The notes under the pieces: model-generated
The model's database searches: none
The model's input: only the letters and a program-made list of their open reading frames with translations
What the model was told of the DNA's origin: nothing
DNA from: a virus
IMG/VR virus record: IMGVR_UViG_3300033150_002012
Coordinates: 1 to 33,967 of that record
DNA length: 33,967 nt
Direction: 5' to 3' (one strand)
Program-made: the position numbers and the translations under genes
In this document: piece by piece, positions 15,354 to 23,219 of the stretch
How the letters are laid out: each line of letters begins with the position of its first letter
Numbering within the stretch: position 1 is the stretch's first letter

Positions 15354-16211
15354 ATGGGAGTATTGTTAGTATTTGAACCGCCAGCACCAACAAGCCCGTT
15401 TGATAAGATTAAAATATACCGAGCAACTTCGCAAGATGGCACTTATTCGCTTATAGCAACGCAGGATGCAACAGATAATACCTATTATGATGTAAATGGA
15501 ACGAGCAGTAGTTGGTATAAGATTAGTTATTATGATAGCACGAATGATGTTGAAAGTGATTTAAGTGAGGCAGTAAAAGGAACAGCGGAAACCTATACTA
15601 CAACGCAGAAGGTAGCAGATTTCTTGCAAATAGACCCATTTAGCGATGATACAGATGTAACAGTTGCTCAAGTAGTTAGATTAATCAATAGAAGGGAGGA
15701 TTTCATAGATAGCTTCACAGGGCACGCTTGGAGAGAAAAGACAGCAAGCGAAGAGTATCACGATATTGAACGAAATTGGCAATGGGATATAGGAATACCG
15801 ATTTATTTGAGGCATAGGAAAATCAAAACCTTAAAGGCAGATAAGGGAGATAGTTTATTAGTATGGAATGGAGGAGAATGGGAAGAATGGATAGGAAATA
15901 AAACAGAGAGCAGAACAGGAGATTATTGGCTTAATTATGAAACAGGGATTTTATTCATAAGAACAAGGTATTTGCCAAGAAAGTTTAGCATAAAGATAAC
16001 ATACCGATATGGGGAAACTGAAGTAGATGGCGATATTGAGCAAGCTTGCACATTATTGGTAGCGTATGATTTGCTAATGAATGAAGACAGAAGCTTAAAA
16101 CTACCAGAAGGGTTAAGTGGAATAAGCTATTCAGAGAGAGCCCAAAGATGGTATGAGGAAGCAATGAATATCCTATACAGAAAGCAGGAAATTCTTTTAG
16201 GGTATAGATAA
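15354..16211 (+). CDS. Head-tail connector (gp6-like) with N-terminal Fn3-like domain
   Basis: The 285-residue protein follows AAGGTGAGATAA. Residues about 5-75 look like a fibronectin type III repeat (PTSPFDKIKIYRATSQDGTY, NTYYDVNGTSSSWYKISYYDS). Residues 80-285 resemble phage head-tail adaptors of the gp6 class: KVADFLQIDPFSDDTDVTVAQ, LINRREDFIDSFTGHAW and a C-terminal SYSERAQRWYEEA helix. The adaptor ring would sit under the portal. An Fn3 domain on an internal connector is unusual and could decorate the neck. Confidence 0.68.
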   Translation: MGVLLVFEPPAPTSPFDKIKIYRATSQDGTYSLIATQDATDNTYYDVNGTSSSWYKISYYDSTNDVESDLSEAVKGTAETYTTTQKVADFLQIDPFSDDTDVTVAQVVRLINRREDFIDSFTGHAWREKTASEEYHDIERNWQWDIGIPIYLRHRKIKTLKADKGDSLLVWNGGEWEEWIGNKTESRTGDYWLNYETGILFIRTRYLPRKFSIKITYRYGETEVDGDIEQACTLLVAYDLLMNEDRSLKLPEGLSGISYSERAQRWYEEAMNILYRKQEILLGYR

Positions 16212-16212
16212 G

Positions 16213-16269
16213 TTTAAAAAGAGAAAAAACACAATATATTTGATAGGGAGGGTTGGCGGGGGTGACGGG
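16213..16269 (+). promoter_or_regulatory. TATA-like promoter and G-quadruplex-type leader
   Basis: TTTAAAAA (16213-16220) is a TATA-like box right after the previous stop. The expected start site near 16245 falls at four G tracts: GGG 16246, GGG 16250, GGGGG 16258 and GGG 16267, with loops of 1, 5 and 4 bases. This fits the canonical G3+N1-7 quadruplex rule on the + strand, so the mRNA 5' end could form one. The next gene begins at 16293. Confidence 0.55.
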
Positions 16270-16292
16270 CGGTAATTAAGTGAGTGAGTAAG

Positions 16293-16727
16293 ATGCTGAC
16301 AGATGCAGTAGATGAAATAGTTAATTTACTAACCACTAATTGGAATAGTGCTAATACCGATAATATAACACCTACAATTAAGGCTGTTTATGATGTTAAG
16401 AGAATTGGCGGGCTTACAAAAGGCAAAGATTATGTTCTTCTTTATGAAGGAAGAACCTCAATTGTTGAAAATTCGCTTGGAGGTATAGCCCATAGAGTTG
16501 AAACTTCGTTAAGTATTGATATTCGTTCATTTCATAGCAGGGCACGGCTCTTTAAACTGCTCAATGAGGTTAGACGTATTCTCTGGGACGCTATATTAGG
16601 CACTACAAACTATGATATAATAGACCTGCATAATTCGGGCTATGTGGATTTGAGCGATAAAACAATAGGATTATGGAGAGCGGTTTATGATATTAGGCTA
16701 TTAAAATTAAACGAGGTGAGAGGATGA
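16293..16727 (+). CDS. Tail terminator / tail completion candidate
   Basis: The ATG at 16293 follows GTGAGTGAGTAAG, the leader also seen at 11271 and 19269; an in-frame GTG lies at 16284. The 144-residue protein contains VETSLSIDIRSFHSRARLFKL and a long helix, resembling small alpha/beta tail terminator proteins. It is placed between the connector and tail tube genes, where a terminator is expected. The family assignment rests on position and general shape. Confidence 0.55.
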   Translation: MLTDAVDEIVNLLTTNWNSANTDNITPTIKAVYDVKRIGGLTKGKDYVLLYEGRTSIVENSLGGIAHRVETSLSIDIRSFHSRARLFKLLNEVRRILWDAILGTTNYDIIDLHNSGYVDLSDKTIGLWRAVYDIRLLKLNEVRG

Positions 16728-16897
16728 AGATTAGCTGTAAGCAAGATGGTATGGTAGCGATAATAGATGGAGTTTCATATAAATTTAACAAAGCAGGAGA
16801 GCCAATAGAGGTAAATGAAAAGCACGCTGAAAAACTATTGAAAAATTCTTTATTTGAAGCAGTAGATAAGCCTAAAAAGAAAGAAAAGGTGAAGTGA
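16724..16897 (+). CDS. Small protein with basic tail, 57 residues
   Basis: The ATG overlaps the preceding stop (ATGA) and follows GAGGTGAGAGG. The body is beta-rich (MVAIIDGVSYKFNKAGEPIEV), followed by a helix and a Lys-rich end (KPKKKEKVK). Its layout is like that of the 11271 product, suggesting a distant relationship or a similar role at head or tail surfaces. No named family is recognised. Confidence 0.65.
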   Translation: MKISCKQDGMVAIIDGVSYKFNKAGEPIEVNEKHAEKLLKNSLFEAVDKPKKKEKVK

Positions 16898-16898
16898 A

Positions 16899-17357
16899 AT
16901 GGGTTATCCTTGGACAGATGGAGATGTGCTTACTGCAAGCGATTTAAACGATATAGTAGAGAAAGTAGCAAATAATGATAGAACAACAGCAACAACGACA
17001 ACAACAGGTGCTTGGGAAACACTTAAATCTGCAACAGTAACAGGCGGAACATATAAAAAATTATTTTTTGTATGGGCACAGGGAGAGATATATACAGCAC
17101 CAGAAGAACCACAAAGGGTAGTAGGGCAGGTTAGAATTACAGTAGGTGGAACAACGAAAGTATCGACAAGCGCAGAGATAACGGCGCACAGAACGACAAC
17201 ATACGCAGAGAAAGTTCCTTGGAGTTTATTTGTAGTTATAGAAAGCACAGATGCGGATTGGGACCCAACAGCAGATGTAACGGTTACGGTAGATGGATAT
17301 GCTTCAACTGGGGGAGATGCTGTTTCTTGCAGGAGTTTCGTAATATGGGGGATATAA
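16899..17357 (+). CDS. Beta-rich fibre-like structural protein
   Basis: The 152-residue protein begins MGYPWTDGDVLTASDLNDIV, a WxDGDxLTAxDLN motif frequent at the start of phage fibre and receptor-binding proteins. The rest is Thr/Val/Ala-rich beta sequence with many TTT and GGT turns (VRITVGGTTKVSTSAEIT) and ends VIWGI. It follows the preceding gene by one base. A receptor-binding or neck-fibre role is likely. Confidence 0.6.
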   Translation: MGYPWTDGDVLTASDLNDIVEKVANNDRTTATTTTTGAWETLKSATVTGGTYKKLFFVWAQGEIYTAPEEPQRVVGQVRITVGGTTKVSTSAEITAHRTTTYAEKVPWSLFVVIESTDADWDPTADVTVTVDGYASTGGDAVSCRSFVIWGI

Positions 17358-18293
17358 ATGATTAGAGCGCTTTTATGCAATTGGTTAAATTGTTGCGAGG
17401 AATTTAAAAAAGAAATAGAAAGATTAGTTTTAAGCAAAGAAACCTATAAAAGGTTGTTAAATCAATGTGAAGTAGAAAGAGGAGCAGTAATGAAAAAGTT
17501 AGAAGAAAAGGATAACAAAATGCAGGAATTGATGTTAGATTTGCATAGTGCAAATGCTTATATTGAAGATTTAGAAAGGGAAATAGAAGAATTAAAGCAA
17601 AGTATTAACAAAATACCGCCATATAGAGGAAAGCACACAGAGGCAGAAATTACTTACAGAAGGTATATGATGGTAGGAAAGAATGAAATAAGACAGTTTA
17701 AGATAGATGTAAGGCATTTCATTATGCCGAATAATTTTGAAATTTACAACGATATAGAGAGAAATAACTTATTCGTAGAGGATACAGAGCATTTAAACGA
17801 GGTAGTGCCAAAGTTGTATTATTTAGCAAAGAAAAGATATAAGTATGCTTATGATAGTCAGCAGTTTGGAATAGGCGAAGTATGGTTGTTTCCGTTTGAG
17901 TTGCTACAATTAATAAAGCTTGGAAAAGCCGGCGATTGCGAGGATTGGAGTCATTTAATAGGAAGTTATTTCGCTTGTGCAGGAGTGCCGAGAGATAGAT
18001 GGTGGATTAGTTGTGGATATTGTAAGGGAGTAAATGGAGGACATAGCACAGTTTATGTAAAAGATGATAGCGGAGTATGGAGACACTTAAATAGCACTTC
18101 GCCATATCCGAAAAATGCAAAATCGTTAGAGGAATTTCCAGATAAAGATGACCCTAACGATAGTTTGGGAATTGGGGATTTTTGGTTTAGTTTTAACGAT
18201 TATTGGAGCATTAGCGATTTCACAACAAATGCAAAAAAATCATACTCAAAAGAGAAAGCGATGAAGAATATAAAAATAAAGTTTAAGAGGTGA
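17358..18293 (+). CDS. Coiled-coil protein with transglutaminase-fold cysteine peptidase domain
   Basis: Residues 15-85 of this 311-residue protein form a long coiled coil. Residues about 140-260 look like a transglutaminase-type cysteine peptidase, with candidate triad Cys194 in AGDCEDWSHL, His229 in NGGHSTVYV and Asn245 in RHLNST (or a nearby Asp). No secretion signal is present. Known archaeal virus pseudomurein endoisopeptidases (PeiW, PeiP) also use a transglutaminase-like fold, so cell-wall opening during entry or release is a possible role. Its place directly before the tail tube gene favours a virion-associated enzyme. Substrate is unknown. Confidence 0.65.
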   Translation: MIRALLCNWLNCCEEFKKEIERLVLSKETYKRLLNQCEVERGAVMKKLEEKDNKMQELMLDLHSANAYIEDLEREIEELKQSINKIPPYRGKHTEAEITYRRYMMVGKNEIRQFKIDVRHFIMPNNFEIYNDIERNNLFVEDTEHLNEVVPKLYYLAKKRYKYAYDSQQFGIGEVWLFPFELLQLIKLGKAGDCEDWSHLIGSYFACAGVPRDRWWISCGYCKGVNGGHSTVYVKDDSGVWRHLNSTSPYPKNAKSLEEFPDKDDPNDSLGIGDFWFSFNDYWSISDFTTNAKKSYSKEKAMKNIKIKFKR

Positions 18294-18297
18294 TAGT

Positions 18298-19236
18298 ATG
18301 GCTTATACGAGTAAGCAGTCTTATGTTCTCATAGGAAAGGAAAGCACTTGGGGAACTTCAGTAACAGCAGATAAAGATGTAGGATTGGTGCAGAATTTAA
18401 GCACAGACTTAAGCAATACAGCGAGGAAAATATTTTGCTTGGGAACAGCGGAAGTGCAGGCTATTGTAGCAGGGAGATTTGAAGCGGGAGGCAGTTTAGA
18501 ATACAAGGTTCAGCACGGAAGGTTTTTTGAATATATTTTTGGTTCAGTAACGCACGATGATACAAATGCGCCAGATATAAAGCACACGTTTGCATTTGCA
18601 GAGGATTTGCCAAGCTTTACTCTTGAAGATGGCTATAATTCTTCAACGGATACAGTAAAAATCTTTTCAGGAGTAAAAGTAGGTGGAGCAAGGATAAGGT
18701 TAGAGTTAGACAATGATTTAACAGTATCGGCAGATTGGTTGGCAAAGGATGTAAAGCCAAGCGATACAGCGAGTGCAAAGATAGTAAGCACATTGCCAAC
18801 ATTAACAAGCCAGATGGCCACAGTAACAATAGGCGGAACAACAGCAAGCGAAGTTCAGAATGTGGAAATAACAATAAACAGAAATACAGAGAGAATATAT
18901 GGTTTAGGAAGCAGAGTTGCACAGGGAATGAGCAGTAGAGAGTTTAGCATTGATTTTTCGGGAACGATAGGATTTAGAAACAAAGACGAAGTAGAAAGAT
19001 TAATCGGCGGTAGTTCAGTAGGCGAGCCAACAGAGTTTGACTTCGTTCTTAATGTAGATAATGGAGAAACAGCAGGTAGCGGTAAGAGGCAGTTCTATAT
19101 AGAATTAACAGATTGCATATATAATACATTGAGCAAGACGGCAAGCGTAGGAGATTTCGTATATATTGATGTTGCAGGGCACGGAAAGTTAAGCAGTTGC
19201 TATATGTATGATAACATAACAGAAGCCAATTGGTAA
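18298..19236 (+). CDS. Major tail tube protein
   Basis: The 312-residue protein follows GAGGTGATAGT. It starts SYVLIGKESTWGTSVTADKD and has two related beta halves, as in phage tail tube proteins. FEAGGSLEYKVQHGRFFEYIFG near 60-81 and MSSREFSIDFSGTIGFRNKDEVERLIGG near 209-236 are the expected matching segments. It is followed by the tail assembly chaperones and tape measure, the invariant siphovirus order. Confidence 0.82.
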   Translation: MAYTSKQSYVLIGKESTWGTSVTADKDVGLVQNLSTDLSNTARKIFCLGTAEVQAIVAGRFEAGGSLEYKVQHGRFFEYIFGSVTHDDTNAPDIKHTFAFAEDLPSFTLEDGYNSSTDTVKIFSGVKVGGARIRLELDNDLTVSADWLAKDVKPSDTASAKIVSTLPTLTSQMATVTIGGTTASEVQNVEITINRNTERIYGLGSRVAQGMSSREFSIDFSGTIGFRNKDEVERLIGGSSVGEPTEFDFVLNVDNGETAGSGKRQFYIELTDCIYNTLSKTASVGDFVYIDVAGHGKLSSCYMYDNITEANW

Positions 19237-19268
19237 ATATTCAAAACTTTAAAAGGAGAGTGAGTAAG

Positions 19269-19580
19269 TTGAAGAAGATAAAGTTAGATGATGGTAGAGA
19301 GATAGAGATAAAAGAGCCGAAGCAAAAACACCTTGTAAAGTATTTCAGTTTATTGCAAAAGATGAGCGAAGACCCAGATAAAATTACAGAGTATTTAGAA
19401 TTTCAAAAAGAAATGATTGAAGAACTAACAGGGATAAGCAAAGAAGAGCAAAGCGAGATGGAATTAGCAACGCTCGAGAAGATAATGGACTACATAGTGG
19501 ATAGGATGATGGGTGCAACGGGTTTTGCGAGGCTCTGGAAACAGCAACAAAGCTTATCGCAACAGGCAAAGGCGGAATAG
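19269..19580 (+). CDS. Tail assembly chaperone, short form (gpG-like)
   Basis: The TTG at 19269 follows AAAGGAGAGTGAGTAAG; in-frame TTG 19230 and GTG 19260 lie before or in that ribosome site. The 103-residue acidic helical protein sits between tail tube and tape measure, where lambda gpG lies. It contains a slippery heptamer at 19520-19526. Without slipping, it ends ...FARLWKQQQSLSQQAKAE. It would bind the tape measure during tail assembly and is not expected in the virion. Confidence 0.8.
   Translation: MKKIKLDDGREIEIKEPKQKHLVKYFSLLQKMSEDPDKITEYLEFQKEMIEELTGISKEEQSEMELATLEKIMDYIVDRMMGATGFARLWKQQQSLSQQAKAE
19520..19526 (+). promoter_or_regulatory. -1 ribosomal frameshift site G_GGT_TTT
   Basis: In the chaperone frame the codons read ACG GGT TTT GCG, placing a canonical X_XXY_YYZ heptamer at 19520-19526. 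Slipping back one base continues as TGC GAG GCT CTG and stays open to 19795. A weak stem (GCGA at 19527 with TCGC at 19557, plus GCT/AGC) lies just downstream. Tail chaperone genes in this position commonly use such a shift. Confidence 0.82.
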
Positions 19581-19795
19581 TCAAAAGTATGCTAAAGAGA
19601 GGCTACATTGATGATAAGGTTGCAGAGTATATAGCGATGTTTCAGATGAGCAGAGAGTTCGGCTGGACACCAGAGCAGATAAGAAATTTAAGTGCAGAGG
19701 ATTATCAAGCTTATCTAACAATGATAAATGCAATAGCAGAAGCAGAGGAAGAAAAAAATAGAAGGTTGAAAAATCAATTAAATAAAATAAGGTGA
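19526..19795 (+). CDS. Frameshift extension of tail assembly chaperone (gpGT-like)
   Basis: This segment is translated after the -1 shift and adds about 89 residues (CEALETATKLIATGKGGIVK, then a helical part with FGWTPEQIRNLSAEDYQAYL). The joined G-T protein is about 175 residues. An ATG at 19589 exists in this frame but has no ribosome site, and the coding character extends upstream of it to the heptamer; both favour frameshifting over independent initiation. The stop TGA overlaps the ribosome site of the tape measure gene. Confidence 0.8.
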   Translation, partial: CEALETATKLIATGKGGIVKSMLKRGYIDDKVAEYIAMFQMSREFGWTPEQIRNLSAEDYQAYLTMINAIAEAEEEKNRRLKNQLNKIR

Positions 19796-19799
19796 AAAG

Positions 19800-21275
19800 A
19801 TGGCAAAGCTTGAATTAGAACTAATAGTAAGAGCAAAAAACCTGAAAAAAGCAATTCAAGAAGCAAGTAAAAATTTAATTAGTGGAGTATCTGAAGGAGC
19901 AAAAAAAAGCATAAAAAAGGTTGCAGAAGAAACAAGCAAAAAGGCAATACAACCAAAAGGCAAAGGAAAAGAAAAAGGATTTATGGGCATTGATTTTGAC
20001 AAAGTAATTTCAGGAATAAAAGGAAAAGCATTAGCACCTATTCAAGGTATGCTAAAAAGCAGTTTGGGAGTAGAGATGACTTCATTAGGAAAGATAGGGC
20101 TCATTCTCGGTGCGGTTCTTCTTATAACGAAAATAATATCCGAATTGAAGCCAATTAGAGCATTGTTTAGCATAATTACAAAAATATTAACAATTTTCTT
20201 TTTGCCATTTGCTATGATGCTTTATAGATTATTAAAGCCTGTTTTGATGTTTTTATTAAGGTTAAGCTTAATGTGGTATAGGTTTTGGAAAGACCCTGTG
20301 GGAAACATACAAAATGCGATAAGAGGATTGAGCGAGTTTTTTGGAAACTTATTTGAAGGAATAGGAACAGCAATAAACAATACATTGGATGCTTTCTTTC
20401 AAGGAGCGATAAATTTAGGACAATGGCTATGGGATAACCTTGTTAATTTTGTAACAGGAGTGTTTAATTTTTACAATTGGCTAACGGAGAACATAAAAAA
20501 ATATGTTAATCTTGAAAACCTTGCTAATTTCGGGCAATGGCTTTATGATTTAATAACAGCTCCTCATTTATTTGCTCTTGATGTTTTGGCAGGATTTGGC
20601 AGTTGGCTTATAGATACAATTGAAGATTTAACGGGTTGGGATTTAACACCGCTTGAAGAGTTTGGTGGATGGTTGTATGAGCAAATAAAAGGATTTATAA
20701 AAGACCCTATTGGAAAGTTAAGTGAGTTTGGGCAATGGCTATATAATACAATAACAGATGCTATTGCAGGAGCAAAATCAACAGGTTGGAATTTGATAAA
20801 AGGTTTCGCAAAATGGTTATGGGAAAAAGTAAAAGGAACAATTGAACTTGCTAAAAAAGCGTGGGAGGATTTAAGCGGATTTGCCGATTGGTTATGGAAA
20901 AAGATAACAAAAGCAATAGAAAGTGGTTTAGATGTTTTGAAAGGATTAGGAAAATGGATTAAAGATAGAGTTACAGGTTTTGTTGGAGGAGTAACCAGAG
21001 CAGGAGGAGGGCTTATAGAGGCAGGAAGCAGAGCAGTTGGAAGTATTTTAGAAGCAGGAGCTAAAGCTTTGGGAATAAAGAAGACAGGGGATTTAATCAT
21101 TACTCCAAGTGGGCAGGTATTCCAAACAAGCCCGAGAGATTATACAATTGCTACAACAAAGCCAATGGGAAATACATTCAACATAAACATTTATGTTAAG
21201 GGAGAAGGAAAAGAATTAGCAGATAAAATAAGAAGAGAGTTAGTTAGCGAGTTGCAAAGATATGGTAGGTGGTAA
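19800..21275 (+). CDS. Tail tape measure protein
   Basis: The 491-residue protein follows AAGGTGAAAAG. It has a basic helical N-terminus, hydrophobic membrane-like helices at about 97-160, and nine WL repeats at 18-26-residue spacing between about 205 and 390 (GQWLWDNL, GQWLYDLI, GSWLIDTI, GGWLYEQI, GQWLYNTI, AKWLWEKV and others). It ends with NINIYVKGEGKELADKIRREL, typical of tape measure C-termini. At the usual ~0.15 nm per residue it predicts a tail of roughly 70-75 nm. The WL repeats may space it inside the tube. Confidence 0.85.
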   Translation: MAKLELELIVRAKNLKKAIQEASKNLISGVSEGAKKSIKKVAEETSKKAIQPKGKGKEKGFMGIDFDKVISGIKGKALAPIQGMLKSSLGVEMTSLGKIGLILGAVLLITKIISELKPIRALFSIITKILTIFFLPFAMMLYRLLKPVLMFLLRLSLMWYRFWKDPVGNIQNAIRGLSEFFGNLFEGIGTAINNTLDAFFQGAINLGQWLWDNLVNFVTGVFNFYNWLTENIKKYVNLENLANFGQWLYDLITAPHLFALDVLAGFGSWLIDTIEDLTGWDLTPLEEFGGWLYEQIKGFIKDPIGKLSEFGQWLYNTITDAIAGAKSTGWNLIKGFAKWLWEKVKGTIELAKKAWEDLSGFADWLWKKITKAIESGLDVLKGLGKWIKDRVTGFVGGVTRAGGGLIEAGSRAVGSILEAGAKALGIKKTGDLIITPSGQVFQTSPRDYTIATTKPMGNTFNINIYVKGEGKELADKIRRELVSELQRYGRW

Positions 21276-21277
21276 AT

Positions 21278-21709
21278 ATGACAGATGGCTATATCGTAAA
21301 GAGCGATGGAAAGAAATTCATATTCAGAGGAATAGGTAATTGGAACGATAGGAAAAGCCAAGATGTAGATGATTTTGATTTGCCAGAGGAAAGTGAAGAG
21401 AATAGAATTTTAATGCGTTTAAGCGGAGCAAAGAGGGAAATTACATTTACTTTTCAAATCTATGATAGCGATACGGATTTAGCAGATGGAACATATACCA
21501 GTCAGGTAAAAACTATCGGAGAGCAGATACATTATTTGATGGAAGTAATGTTTTCGCCAGAGAGCGATACTTATTGGACGCTGTATCAAGATAGATATTA
21601 TCCTTCAGGAGTGCAAGTAGCTATTGAAAGCATAAATCTAACAGAAGTGGGCGGAGAGCCTAATAGAGTAGAGGGAACAATAACTCTTATAGTAGGGACA
21701 GTAGAATGA
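21278..21709 (+). CDS. Tail tip protein downstream of tape measure
   Basis: The ATG at 21278 follows AGGTGGTAA; an in-frame GTG at 21269 lies inside that signal. The 143-residue protein is beta-rich and acidic. It includes FIFRGIGNWNDRKSQDVDDF near the start and ESINLTEVGGEPNRVEGTITLIVG at the end, resembling small distal tail or baseplate proteins. Its position after the tape measure supports a tail-tip role. No specific family is assigned. Confidence 0.6.
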   Translation: MTDGYIVKSDGKKFIFRGIGNWNDRKSQDVDDFDLPEESEENRILMRLSGAKREITFTFQIYDSDTDLADGTYTSQVKTIGEQIHYLMEVMFSPESDTYWTLYQDRYYPSGVQVAIESINLTEVGGEPNRVEGTITLIVGTVE

Positions 21710-21825
21710 ATAAAATAGAGGAAAAATTAATTGAAATAAGAAGGATAGTAAAAGCATTAGATGAAAGATTAAAATGGTTAGAGGAAGAAGTGAGAAGTAA
21801 TGACAAGAACAATAAGGATGTTTAA
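21706..21825 (+). CDS. Very small coiled-coil protein, 39 residues
   Basis: The ATG overlaps the previous stop (ATGA) and the frame ends at TAA 21823-21825, overlapping the next gene by 26 bases. The product (MNKIEEKLIEIRRIVKALDE...) is one amphipathic helix. It may be real, or the reading frame may serve mainly to couple translation of the next gene, whose GAAGTGAGAAG ribosome site it contains. Confidence 0.45.
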   Translation: MNKIEEKLIEIRRIVKALDERLKWLEEEVRSNDKNNKDV

Positions 21826-23173
21826 AGGAACAACGGAATACTACCCTTCAAGCATAAAGATAGAATTGCTAACAGAAAAGGCAGTAGATAGTGCAACAGT
21901 TGAGATAAAGCCTTGCGATTTGAATGTAGGAGATGAGGTAACTTTTTACAAATCAGATGGAACAACAAAAATATTCGCAGGCAAGATAATTGATAAGAAG
22001 ATAAAAAAGTTATGGGAGCTAAAGGTTCTCGGCTATGGTTGGGAGCTAAACAATTTGTGGATTACGCAGGTTTATGAAAACAAAAGCCCGGAGTATATAG
22101 TTGAGGATATAATAACAAATTATACAAACTTCACTTATGCAAGCACAAGTTCAAGCGGAGTAACTCTAACAAAATATGTAGCGAATGATTATGCTTATAA
22201 AATCATAGATGAGATGGCGAGCATTTTAGATTGGCAATTCTACACAGATGCAGATAAGAATGCTTATTTTGAGCCTAAAGGAACAATAGATAATGGGGTT
22301 GTATTCACTAATGGAACGAATTGCAGAGTTGAAGAATGGCGAGAAGACCCTACAAAGTTGGTTAATAAGGTTAAGGTAAAAGGCGATTTTGCAAGCTATA
22401 ATACTACGGAAACATTTACGGGAGATGGAAGCACAACAGAGTTTGCTTTAAGCTATAAGCCTGTTAGTAATATAAAAGTTGTAGTTGATGGAACAGAGTT
22501 ATCAGGCGGAGCAGAGGGAAAAGGAGATTATGATATAGATAAAGAGCAGAAGAAGATAATATTCAGTTCAGCTCCAGCAAATGGTTCAAGCATAGAAATA
22601 TCCTACACCTATAATATCCCAATAGTTGTGCAAACGCAAGATGATGATAGTATAGCATTATATGGGGAGATTTACAAAGAAGTAGAAGTTCCAAGCTTGA
22701 AAACTTTTGCAGATGCGAGGGCTTATGCTAAACAATATTTGGCAACATATTCTACGCCTGCAAGTAGTGTTGCTTTTAGAATAGCGGGAATAAATACAAC
22801 AATTCAGCAAGGAGAAAAAATAAGAGTAATTGATAGTTTGAGAAGTAAAGATGAATACTTAATCATTAATAAAATAAAGTATCTTTATCCAGAGGGCGTA
22901 ACAGAGGTTGAAGCAGGAGAAATATATTACACAGCTTATGATTGGCAAAAGGAAGTCCAAGAAAGAATAAAAGAATTGGAAAAAAAGCTCTCAAATGAAG
23001 AGTTTGTATTGGTGCATAGATTGTTGGAAGGAAATTTAAAAATTACTCTGACTGCTACGATTACAAAAAAGAAGAGAGCAATAAATGATAGCTTTATTTT
23101 GGGGCATTCAAGTAATGGGATATTAGGCACAAGTGAATTGGGAGATAGAAGAGGAGCGTGGGAAACAATATAA
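21800..23173 (+). CDS. Tail hub / baseplate protein with inserted beta domain
   Basis: The 457-residue protein resembles phage tail hub (tail-associated, gp27-like) proteins: an N-terminal beta region (LNVGDEVTFYKSDGTTKIFAGKI), a middle part with YENKSPEYIVEDIITNYT, and a C-terminal ring-like region (IQQGEKIRVID, EYLIINKIKYLYPEG). Residues about 200-272 form a separate beta insert (TFTGDGSTTEFALSYKP ... GDYDIDKEQKKIIFSSAPA) of a type common in fibres and adhesins. A coiled coil follows at 385-412. The family name is inferred from order and motifs. Confidence 0.7.
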   Translation: MTRTIRMFKGTTEYYPSSIKIELLTEKAVDSATVEIKPCDLNVGDEVTFYKSDGTTKIFAGKIIDKKIKKLWELKVLGYGWELNNLWITQVYENKSPEYIVEDIITNYTNFTYASTSSSGVTLTKYVANDYAYKIIDEMASILDWQFYTDADKNAYFEPKGTIDNGVVFTNGTNCRVEEWREDPTKLVNKVKVKGDFASYNTTETFTGDGSTTEFALSYKPVSNIKVVVDGTELSGGAEGKGDYDIDKEQKKIIFSSAPANGSSIEISYTYNIPIVVQTQDDDSIALYGEIYKEVEVPSLKTFADARAYAKQYLATYSTPASSVAFRIAGINTTIQQGEKIRVIDSLRSKDEYLIINKIKYLYPEGVTEVEAGEIYYTAYDWQKEVQERIKELEKKLSNEEFVLVHRLLEGNLKITLTATITKKKRAINDSFILGHSSNGILGTSELGDRRGAWETI

Positions 23174-23178
23174 TAGAT

Positions 23179-23190
23179 AACTATATAAAG
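23179..23190 (+). promoter_or_regulatory. TATA-like promoter before 23220
   Basis: AACTATATAAAG is a good archaeal TATA match shortly after the hub gene stop. A start site about 25 bases on would fall just ahead of the AGGTGAGAGGT ribosome site. Confidence 0.5.
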
Positions 23191-23219
23191 TAGAAAAAAG
23201 ATAAATATAGGTGAGAGGT

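Noticed and set aside
19589-19795. Independent gene starting at ATG 19589
   Set aside because: There is no ribosome site, the coding pattern extends upstream in the same frame, and a perfect slippery heptamer joins it to the preceding gene.
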